Shown here piece by piece: positions 58,030 through 64,000 of a stretch of 64,000 bases of DNA. The notes below the pieces were generated by a model that did no database searches, was not told the origin of the DNA, and saw only the letters and a program-made list of their open reading frames with translations. Origin of the DNA: Acetobacter farinalis (lineage in GTDB: Bacteria > Pseudomonadota > Alphaproteobacteria > Acetobacterales > Acetobacteraceae); contig NZ_WOTF01000007.1 in NCBI RefSeq assembly GCF_011516935.1, positions 19,322-83,321 of the forward strand, written 5' to 3'. Both the position numbers and the translations under genes were made by a program. Within the stretch, counting starts at the first letter, position 1. Every line of letters starts with the position of its first letter.

Positions 58030-58856
58030 AGGAAAACACCATGCAGGGTAAACCGTTGGCCGATGCCGAGACGGATGCCGCGGCTGCTGCACTGTCAGAC
58101 CGCCCGATTGCCATTCAGGTGAATAATCTGGATTTCTATTACGGCAAGACACACGCGCTGCACGGCATTACCCTCGGCTTCCCCGAGCGGAGTGTGACCG
58201 GAATGATCGGGCCGTCCGGCTGCGGGAAATCCACCCTGCTGCGCGTGCTGAACCGGATGTATGACCTCTACCCCGGCCAGCGCGCCACGGGTGAGGTGCT
58301 GTTTGCCGGCCAGAACATTCTGGGCAACGGGCTGGATATGAACGCCCTGCGGTCCCGCGTTGGCATGGTGTTCCAGAAGCCGACTCCGTTCCCGATGTCT
58401 ATTTATGACAACATCGCTTTTGGCATCCGGTTGCATGAGCGTGTGTCCCGCTCCGAAATGGACGGGCGGGTGGAAGATGCCCTGCGCCGCGTGGCCTTGT
58501 GGACGGAAGTGAAGGACCGCCTTCAGGCGTCCGCCACCGCCCTTTCCGGCGGGCAGCAGCAGCGGCTGTGCATTGCCCGCACCATTGCCGTGCGCCCGGA
58601 AGTGATCCTGCTGGATGAACCGACCAGCGCGCTCGATCCTGTTTCCACGGCGCGTATTGAAGAGCTGCTGGATGAACTCAAAACCGAGTTCACCATCGCC
58701 ATCGTCACGCATAACATGCAGCAGGCGGCCCGCTGCGCGGATCAGGTTGCCTTTTTCTATCTGGGCGAACTGGTGGAAGTGGACAGCACGGCCCGGATGT
58801 TTACGGCCCCGCGTGAAAGCCGCACACAGGACTACATCACCGGCCGCTTCGGCTGA
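58026..58856 (+). CDS. pstB: Phosphate ABC transporter ATPase PstB
   Basis: The ATPase of the Pst importer, 276 residues. Walker A is [17 protein letters not shown], typical of PstB, followed by [20 protein letters not shown] (Q-loop with the PstB-specific KPTPFPMS). The signature is [18 protein letters not shown], Walker [16 protein letters not shown] and the switch [14 protein letters not shown]. The first 30 residues are an Ala/Asp-rich extension. The ATG at 58026 follows GGAGGA. PstB also takes part in signalling phosphate status to PhoR together with PhoU, which follows after 17 bases. Confidence 0.97.
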   Translation: MKENTMQGKPLADAETDAAAAALSDRPIAIQVNNLDFYYGKTHALHGITLGFPERSVTGMIGPSGCGKSTLLRVLNRMYDLYPGQRATGEVLFAGQNILGNGLDMNALRSRVGMVFQKPTPFPMSIYDNIAFGIRLHERVSRSEMDGRVEDALRRVALWTEVKDRLQASATALSGGQQQRLCIARTIAVRPEVILLDEPTSALDPVSTARIEELLDELKTEFTIAIVTHNMQQAARCADQVAFFYLGELVEVDSTARMFTAPRESRTQDYITGRFG

Positions 58857-58873
58857 ACAGGGAGGACACACTC

Positions 58874-59587
58874 ATGGGGAACGAACCCGCGCATACCGTC
58901 ACCCGATATGATCAGGAACTGGACCGTCTGCGTGGGCTGGTGGCCCGCATGGGTGGTCTGGTGGAGCGCCAGACAGCGCAGGCCATTGCCGCCGTGGTGG
59001 ATCAGGATGAGGACGCCGCTCTGGAGCCGCCGGAGCTGGATGTTGAGGTCGATGCCCTGGAGCGTGAGGCGGAAAGCCTTGCCATTCGCATTCTGGCGCT
59101 GCGCGCCCCGATGGCGGTGGACCTGCGTGTGATCATCGCCGTGCTCAAGATCACCGGTGATTTTGAACGGATCGGGGATTATGCCGCCAGCATTGCCCGC
59201 CGCGCGCTCAAGGTGGAACCGCTGGATGGCGCCCTGTCTTTCGGGGCTCTGCGCAACATGGCGCGTCTGGTGCAGGAAAACCTGCACAGCGCCATTGAAG
59301 CCATGGTCAATAATGACAGCGAATGCGCCATGCAGGTCTGGAATTCCGATACCGCCATTGATGAGCTGTATACGGCCATGTTCCGGGAACTGGTGACGTA
59401 CATGATGGAAGATCCGCGCAAGATCAGCCCCTGTATTCACCTTCTGTTTGTCGCGAAAAATCTGGAACGGATTGGCGATCACGCAACCAATATTGCTGAG
59501 CGTGTCTATTACGCAGTGACCGGTGAAATGCTTCCTGCCCTGCGTCCGCGCGGGGGTGCTGCGAAAAAGCCGGCTGAGGCAGGCTGA
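58874..59587 (+). CDS. phoU: Phosphate signalling protein PhoU
   Basis: PhoU links the Pst transporter to the PhoR sensor and dampens the Pho response. The 237-residue protein is all-helical with two three-helix bundles. Family motifs are LDVEVDALEREAESLAIRIL in the first bundle (about 45-70), LKITGDFERIGDYAASIARR (about 90-110), and the repeated version in the second bundle, LLFVAKNLERIGDHATNIAE (about 195-215) with RVYYAVTG. The C-terminus is a short Arg/Lys-rich tail. It closes the pstCAB-phoU operon; phoB and phoR are not in the window. Confidence 0.95.
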   Translation: MGNEPAHTVTRYDQELDRLRGLVARMGGLVERQTAQAIAAVVDQDEDAALEPPELDVEVDALEREAESLAIRILALRAPMAVDLRVIIAVLKITGDFERIGDYAASIARRALKVEPLDGALSFGALRNMARLVQENLHSAIEAMVNNDSECAMQVWNSDTAIDELYTAMFRELVTYMMEDPRKISPCIHLLFVAKNLERIGDHATNIAERVYYAVTGEMLPALRPRGGAAKKPAEAG

Positions 59588-59638
59588 GCGGGGCAGGCAG
59601 GGCGCATTTTCTGACGTGCAGAAATGGGAAGGCCGGAC

Positions 59639-60850
59639 GTGCGGAAAACCGGGCTGAAGGTGATTGTGCCCCTGCTGGCACTGGCTGGGTGTGCCGAGCA
59701 GGGCGGCGGGTGCCATATTGCAACGCTGGGAGCGCTCCCTGTTCTGAATAAAAGTGGCTCACCCATCGTGGGTGTGACGCTTAACGGCCAGAATGCCGCG
59801 ATGATTGTGGATAGCGGGGCCGATATTTCCATGGTTTCGGAGGCGGCCAGCAAGCAGTTCGGCTTGATTGCCACCGGGGCTGTCGTGCCGCTCACCGGTG
59901 TGACGGGTGGACTCATGGCGCCTGTTATGCGGGCCGACAAGCTGAGCCTTGGCTCGGCCTCCACCGAAGAGATTTTTCTGACAGAAACCACGCGCTCCTT
60001 TGGGGGCAGCATTGAGGGACGGCCCATTATCGGGTTGTTCGGGGCCGATTTTCTTCAGGCTTATGATGTGGTGTTCGATCTTCCGGCGCACACCATTTCG
60101 CTGTTTCAGGTCCACGGTTGCTCCTCTCCCACGCCCACGTGGGAGGGTAAAACCTCAAAGTTCGAAGTCTCGCGTGTGGGGCCGGGCGGGCGTATCAGCA
60201 CCACCCTCCGCCTGAATGACCAGAAGATTGATGCCATTGTGGATAGTGGTGCGTGGCATACAACGGTTCTGCCGCGTCAGGCCCGCAAGGCCGGTGTTTC
60301 AAAGGACATGCTGGCGCAGGATATCCATATCGATTCGTCCGGTGTGAACGGAAGCCATAGAAAGGGGTCTCTGCACCGCTTTGCCAGCATACAGGTAGGG
60401 GACGAGCGCTTCCTGAAGCCGGTTCTTGCGGTCTCCCCCATGGAGACCGATGGCTATGCGCTGCTCGGAGCGGATTTCCTGCGGCGCAACCGGGTCTGGA
60501 TTTCCTACCGGAATGAGGAAGCCTACGTCCAGCGGCTTGCACCCCCGGAGCAGGATCAGACGTTTCAGGTGCGGATACGGTACAGGAAGGTCCCGGCTGG
60601 CGGGAGTGGGAGCGGAACGCCTGCTCAGGTCCCGAGTCCGGGTGCTCCGTTCACGGGGCAGCCTCAATCGGCATGGGCTCCGGCCTCAGCCGCCCCGGCA
60701 CCCGGTGTGCCAGCGTCCAGCCTGCCGGTGTCCAACGCGCCTGCGGGTGGGCTGCCAGTCTCCGGCGGCTCTGCGTCCGGAGTCTCCGTGCCCGGCGCCT
60801 CTCCCGCTGCATCAGAAGCAGGACCAGCCGGGCAGGTCTCCACGCCTTAA
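59639..60850 (+). CDS. Lipoprotein with two retropepsin-like aspartyl protease domains
   Basis: About 403 residues from GTG 59639 (GGAAGG seven bases upstream; an ATG five codons earlier is the alternative). VPLLALAGC is a lipobox, so a lipoprotein. The first retropepsin-like domain (about 35-155) has the active-site triad AAMIVDSGADISMV and GLFGADFLQAYDVV. The second (about 175-285) has DAIVDSGAWHTTVLP and YALLGADFLRRNRVWIS. The last 105 residues are Pro/Ala/Ser/Gly-rich with repeated short VPASSLP and GLPVS-like units. Two half-domains may pair within the chain as in pepsin. Substrate is unknown. The gene follows phoU after 50 bases and its stop overlaps the next convergent gene. Confidence 0.75.
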   Translation: MRKTGLKVIVPLLALAGCAEQGGGCHIATLGALPVLNKSGSPIVGVTLNGQNAAMIVDSGADISMVSEAASKQFGLIATGAVVPLTGVTGGLMAPVMRADKLSLGSASTEEIFLTETTRSFGGSIEGRPIIGLFGADFLQAYDVVFDLPAHTISLFQVHGCSSPTPTWEGKTSKFEVSRVGPGGRISTTLRLNDQKIDAIVDSGAWHTTVLPRQARKAGVSKDMLAQDIHIDSSGVNGSHRKGSLHRFASIQVGDERFLKPVLAVSPMETDGYALLGADFLRRNRVWISYRNEEAYVQRLAPPEQDQTFQVRIRYRKVPAGGSGSGTPAQVPSPGAPFTGQPQSAWAPASAAPAPGVPASSLPVSNAPAGGLPVSGGSASGVSVPGASPAASEAGPAGQVSTP

Positions 60851-62250
60851 GGGGCGTGGACGGTCAGGCCAATCTGCTGGGCCATCTGCGGTGCAGAGGC
60901 CAGCATGCTCAGTGAGGCCGCAATGGCCATCATGGGCAGGGGCTGCGGCGGGTGCAGGGTGATTTTGAGAGCACCACTATCCGGATGAGCCAGATAGGAG
61001 GCAAGCTGCGGCAGCGCGTCTGCCGGCTTGCTGCCTTGAGGGGCAAACTGTGTCTGGAGAGACGTAACCAGTTCCTGCGGGCTGACGCCGCGCGCCTTGG
61101 CGGAGGCCTGAAGCACCTTGGGCAGCAGTCCCTGATCGGTATAGGAGAGGTTCAGCGTCATGACCTGCATGTCAGCCGCCCCGGCGGAGAGCAGGGCGGT
61201 GGTGCTGGTCTGGCTGAAATCTCCATCCAGCGTGAGGCGGCCCATGCCGGGGGCTTCCAGGCTGAATGTTTCCACATGCAGCTTCTGCGCCTTGTAATCA
61301 TGCGTGTCATTCAGCACGAGTGCGCCGCGGAAGTGGTCATACCCCAGAGCGGGCAGGATGGAGAGATTCGGCACTTCCGGCCAGAGTTCCAGACCCTGAA
61401 GGCTGGAGACTTCCTGCTCGGAGGTATCGGAGCGGGTGGCGTGGGATGAAAGCCGTGCAACCCGCAGAAGCGGGCCGGTGCCATCCACCCCGAGGGCGTC
61501 CACCTGAATATCCCGCGTGCCATTGCGCGGCGTGTAGGGCGTGTTGGTGGTCAGGCTGCTGTAAAGGCCAGCCAGATCAATTCCGTCCAGCACAAGGGCG
61601 TGGGCGGTAATATGGCGCTGGGGGGCGACATCCGTTGAAAGCCGGACATCATGGGCTTCCAGACGGGAGGCTTCATCGCTGCCGTAATCCTCCACTTTCA
61701 GGCGGGTGGCGGAAAGGTCGGACTGCAGGCTGCTGATAAAGCCGTGCAGTGTGCTGGCTTCCGCATGCCGGATTTCCAGCCCCTGCGCGGGGGTGCCATG
61801 TTTGTCATCCGCGCTGGCGGGCAGCGTGACGCCTTCCATGGTCAGATCATCCAGATGGAGGCTTCCCGCCGGGTCAGCCAACTGGAAATTGCGGAAGGAA
61901 AGATGGCCGATCAGTCTGGCATCATCCCCGCTTGTGCTGGGCTTGGAAATTTCCGCGTCATCCGCCGTAATGGTTTCCGGCCCCTGCCGGAAGACCAGCC
62001 CGGTGAACTTCACGCTCCGGCCCAGCAGGCCGGGCCATGCCTTCTTATAGGTGAAGGAGGCATCCGGCCCCAGCGTCTGACGGAAATTGTCGATGCTTTT
62101 GTCCAGCATGACGTGTTCGGCATGACGCGCCGCCAGCCATCCAACACAGGCAAGGGTTGCGATACCGGCAACCGTAACAGGAACATGTTTCTTCACCAGG
62201 CAGGAATCCAGCTTGTTTTTACAAAGGAAGTCTTCAAAGCGACCCTCCAT
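60847..62250 (-). CDS. Membrane-anchored protein of unknown function
   Basis: A 467-residue protein from the ATG at 62250; a GTG at 62196 (then KKHVPVTVAGIATLACVG) would give 449 residues and a more ordinary start. One membrane helix is near residues 22-40. The rest is a long extracytoplasmic region with repeated beta-type elements: VKFTGLVFRQGPETITADDA, SFRNFQLADPAGSLHLDDLT, HALVLDGIDLAGLYSSLT and RGALVLNDTHDYKAQKLHVE, then LTLDGDF. The pattern (layers with DLT, L-D-G-I, L-T-L-D) resembles AsmA- or DUF2125-like envelope proteins, but no family is certain. Its TAA overlaps that of the retropepsin-like gene (shared TTAA), a tight convergent pair. Confidence 0.65.
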   Translation of the reverse strand: MEGRFEDFLCKNKLDSCLVKKHVPVTVAGIATLACVGWLAARHAEHVMLDKSIDNFRQTLGPDASFTYKKAWPGLLGRSVKFTGLVFRQGPETITADDAEISKPSTSGDDARLIGHLSFRNFQLADPAGSLHLDDLTMEGVTLPASADDKHGTPAQGLEIRHAEASTLHGFISSLQSDLSATRLKVEDYGSDEASRLEAHDVRLSTDVAPQRHITAHALVLDGIDLAGLYSSLTTNTPYTPRNGTRDIQVDALGVDGTGPLLRVARLSSHATRSDTSEQEVSSLQGLELWPEVPNLSILPALGYDHFRGALVLNDTHDYKAQKLHVETFSLEAPGMGRLTLDGDFSQTSTTALLSAGAADMQVMTLNLSYTDQGLLPKVLQASAKARGVSPQELVTSLQTQFAPQGSKPADALPQLASYLAHPDSGALKITLHPPQPLPMMAIAASLSMLASAPQMAQQIGLTVHAP

Positions 62251-62345
62251 GTAATGCACGGGCAGGGGGCACTGCAACCCCACCAACGGTAATATGTTAC
62301 CTAGCAAAAAACTGTTGATTTTACGGGAAGGAACACCAATTCCTC

Positions 62346-62374
62346 TTGACGAAGGGTCTTCGCACACGCATAAG
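62346..62374 (+). promoter_or_regulatory. Putative rplM-rpsI promoter
   Basis: TTGACG (62346-62351), a 17-base spacer and CATAAG (62369-62374) match a sigma-70-type promoter, about 45 bases before the rplM start. Confidence 0.6.
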
Positions 62375-62417
62375 GCGCCATCTTCAAAGCTTATAGTCTT
62401 AACGGAATCACACTCTC

Positions 62418-62894
62418 ATGAAGACCACCCTCTCGCTGAAACCCGCGGAGGTGACGAAGAACTGGATCCTGATCGATGCCGAAGGCCTCGCTCTGGGTCG
62501 TCTGGCCGTCATCATCGCGAACCGCCTGCGCGGCAAGCACAAAGCCCAGTTCACGCCGCATGTTGATTGCGGTGACCATGTTGTCGTCATCAACGCTGAA
62601 AAAGTAGCGCTGACCGGCAACAAGGCTGGCCAGAAGCTGTTCCACTACCACACGGGTTACCCCGGCGGTATCAAGACCCGCACCATTGCACAGCGCCTGG
62701 GTGGCAAGAACCCGGACCATGTTGTGGTGAAGGCAGTTGAACGCATGATCACCCGTGGTCCGCTTCAGCGCCAGCAGATGCGCAACCTGCACGTCTATGC
62801 CGGTGCCGAGCACCCGCATGACGGCCAGCAGCCCCAGAAACTGGACGTTGCGGCTCTGAACCGTAAAAACGTCGTTAACGTGCAGAAAGGCTGA
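62418..62894 (+). CDS. rplM: 50S ribosomal protein L13
   Basis: Large-subunit protein L13, an early assembly protein binding 23S rRNA. The 158-residue protein has the family start [20 protein letters not shown] and [20 protein letters not shown], then [36 protein letters not shown], and [20 protein letters not shown] with [15 protein letters not shown]. The upstream region has a good promoter. It is 5 bases from rpsI and forms the usual rplM-rpsI operon. Confidence 0.98.
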   Translation: MKTTLSLKPAEVTKNWILIDAEGLALGRLAVIIANRLRGKHKAQFTPHVDCGDHVVVINAEKVALTGNKAGQKLFHYHTGYPGGIKTRTIAQRLGGKNPDHVVVKAVERMITRGPLQRQQMRNLHVYAGAEHPHDGQQPQKLDVAALNRKNVVNVQKG

Positions 62895-62899
62895 GCATC

Positions 62900-63385
62900 A
62901 TGTCTGAAACTCAGGAACGTACAGGCACGCTGGCTGATCTGAAAGACGTGGTTCCCACGGCTCCGGAAGCCCCGGTCTATGAAGTAAAACGCGATGCGCA
63001 GGGCCGCTCCTACGCAACCGGCCGCCGTAAGGATGCCGTGGCCCGCGTGTGGATCAAGCCCGGCAAAGGCGATATCACGGTTAACGGTCGTCCCGTTGGC
63101 ACGTATTTCGCACGCCCCGTGCTGCGCATGCTGCTGACCCAGCCCTTCCTGGTGGCTGACCGCTACAACCAGTTCGACGTTGTCTGCACCGTCGTGGGTG
63201 GTGGTCTGTCCGGTCAGGCTGGCGCTGTTCGTCACGGCATCAGCCGTGCGCTGACGCACTATGAACCCGGCCTGCGCAGCATTCTGAAAGCTGCGGGCTT
63301 CCTGACGCGTGACTCTCGTCAGGTTGAACGTAAGAAATACGGTCGCGCCAAAGCTCGTCGTTCCTTCCAGTTCAGCAAGCGCTGA
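62900..63385 (+). CDS. rpsI: 30S ribosomal protein S9
   Basis: Small-subunit protein S9, whose C-terminal tail reaches the P-site tRNA. The 161-residue protein has a 35-residue N-terminal extension usual in Alphaproteobacteria, followed by the conserved [52 protein letters not shown] and [20 protein letters not shown]. The basic end is [18 protein letters not shown], with the conserved final SKR. A 15-bp terminator hairpin follows. Confidence 0.98.
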   Translation: MSETQERTGTLADLKDVVPTAPEAPVYEVKRDAQGRSYATGRRKDAVARVWIKPGKGDITVNGRPVGTYFARPVLRMLLTQPFLVADRYNQFDVVCTVVGGGLSGQAGAVRHGISRALTHYEPGLRSILKAAGFLTRDSRQVERKKYGRAKARRSFQFSKR

Positions 63386-63420
63386 TCCGGCAAGGGCGAA
63401 CGCTTACAAGCTGCGCCAGA

Positions 63421-63459
63421 AGAAGGCGGGAGAGGGAAACCTCTCCCGCCTTCTTTTTT
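63421..63459 (+). terminator. rpsI terminator with GAAA tetraloop
   Basis: AGAAGGCGGGAGAGG, GAAA and CCTCTCCCGCCTTCT form a perfect 15-bp stem with a GNRA loop, followed by TTTTTT. It is the strongest terminator in the window. Confidence 0.97.
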
Positions 63460-63729
63460 GGACAAAATTCCGAATTTAAACAGAATTCTAAATATTGATA
63501 ATAATCCTATGAGAAAACACAAAATAAAAGACTATACTTATTTTATAACACACTCATAAAAACTCCATACTGACGTATATATTGTTTGTTTTTAAAAAAT
63601 CACAAATTTCTACAGTATAAAAAATTAGAATTATTGCGATCGTGAAAATCATTACCACATATTAAATATGTGACGTGATGGTAAAGAATTATAAAAAGTT
63701 CAGATTTAATTTTATGAACTGAAAAAAAT
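63460..63729. other. Strongly AT-rich intergenic region
   Basis: About 270 bases far richer in A and T than the rest of the window, with many short A and T runs. No gene is recognised. It probably contains the promoter of the AIDA-repeat protein and may be bound by nucleoid proteins; it may also mark the edge of acquired DNA. Confidence 0.5.
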
Positions 63730-63936
63730 ATGGCTGTTCAGATTGTATCAAGCGGCGTGGTTTCCTCTTCCGTTATGCTGGAGTCGGGGGACGGATTGCT
63801 GATCCTCTCTGGAGGCATCGCCAGCAGCACAACCCTGTTTTCTGGAAGTGTTGAAGTCATTTCTTCCGGTGGAATTGCTGCCGGAAACGAGGTGGAGGGT
63901 TCGAAAAACCCCCTGGTTTTGAGAGCTGCTCTGTGA
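63730..63936 (+). pseudogene. 5' fragment of an AIDA-type repeat surface protein, interrupted
   Basis: The frame starts MAVQIVSSGVVSSSVMLES and continues with beta-helix repeats of the AIDA/autotransporter type (GDGLLILSGGIASSTTLFSG, SVEVISSGGIAAGNEVE). Such repeats form passenger domains of surface adhesins, and in acetic acid bacteria often precede a Hint (intein-like) domain. After about 56 codons similarity stops and about a dozen unrelated codons lead to a TGA at 63934-63936. The break coincides with what looks like the left end of an insertion sequence, so the gene is most likely disrupted. The remainder may lie beyond the window. Confidence 0.7.
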
Positions 63937-64000
63937 TTCCATTTCCCTTGAGTTGATTGGGGGCATGGATCATGAAGCAGACTGGTTTCTTTGATGTTGA
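63894..64000 (+). mobile_element. Left end of an insertion sequence, IS5-family-like
   Basis: From about 63894 the sequence changes from adhesin repeat coding to GGAGGGTTCGAAAAACCCCC and a short non-coding leader, then the start of a transposase-like frame. The exact terminal inverted repeat and target duplication cannot be fixed because only one end is present. The boundary estimate is where the AIDA-repeat reading stops making sense. Confidence 0.55.
63972..64000 (+). CDS. Transposase, N-terminal nine codons (truncated by window end)
   Basis: GGGGG lies about eight bases before an ATG that opens MKQTGFFDV before the window ends. Transposases of one IS5-family group, including those common in acetic acid bacteria, start MKQxGFFDV or very similarly. 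The match is only nine residues, but the position just downstream of a disrupted gene and a short leader supports it. Confidence 0.5.

Overview
The window looks like chromosomal DNA of an acetic acid bacterium (Acetobacteraceae, Alphaproteobacteria), most likely Acetobacter or a close relative. This is inferred from gene content. Supporting points are a circularly permuted two-piece tmRNA of the alphaproteobacterial type with tag ANDNTEVLAVAA, an alphaproteobacterial SspB, a fused YlxR/L7Ae protein in the nusA-infB operon, a fused ATP-dependent dihydroxyacetone kinase, an acetoin/butanediol dehydrogenase, AcnA-type aconitase, class I fumarase and ThyX. No phage, plasmid or CRISPR region is visible; the only mobile element begins at the right edge.

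Layout. 0-5.5 kb: the end of a TonB-dependent receptor, dihydroxyacetone kinase, and thiC under a TPP riboswitch. 5.9-12.6 kb: an MFS sugar transporter, budC, the aroQ-accB-accC operon, an RlpA-like protein and a BrkB-like membrane protein. 12.6-20.8 kb: an ornithine decarboxylase with a long structured leader, a YfdX protein, a Tas-like aldo/keto reductase, ccmAB and, divergently, acnA. 20.8-27.4 kb: an amino-acid ABC transporter whose binding protein and permease are fused, a LysR regulator with a perfect upstream palindrome, and an unrecognised three-gene cassette built round a membrane-anchored ClpA/ClpB-like AAA+ ATPase. 27.6-33.5 kb: rimP-nusA-ylxR/L7Ae-infB-rbfA. 33.6-36.6 kb: alanine utilisation (lrp, alr, dadA). 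36.9-50.4 kb: a glucanase-like secreted enzyme, a VOC protein, fumarase, sspB beside ssrA, thyX, small envelope proteins, Mrp, OpgC, a DegP-like protease, a FUSC-like protein and a quinone oxidoreductase. 50.4-56 kb: a 37-residue cysteine-rich membrane protein, a secreted repeat-domain protein, a frameshifted acyltransferase, a cupin and ilvD. 56-64 kb: pstCAB-phoU without pstS, a lipoprotein with two retropepsin-like domains, a membrane-anchored unknown, rplM-rpsI, and an AIDA-type repeat protein cut after about 56 codons by what looks like an IS5-family element.

How the genes connect. Several encode central metabolism suited to oxidative growth: aconitase, fumarase, DHA kinase, butanediol/acetoin interconversion and D-alanine oxidation. 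ssrA and sspB lie head-to-tail, placing the trans-translation tag RNA next to the adaptor that hands tagged proteins to ClpXP. OpgC and the glucanase-like enzyme may both act on periplasmic glucans.

The least explained parts are the AAA+ envelope cassette (24.4-27.3 kb), the ornithine decarboxylase leader, the 37-residue cysteine-rich protein, and the double retropepsin lipoprotein beside phoU. Starts were chosen by eye from start codons, Shine-Dalgarno matches and family N-termini; several are uncertain and flagged.
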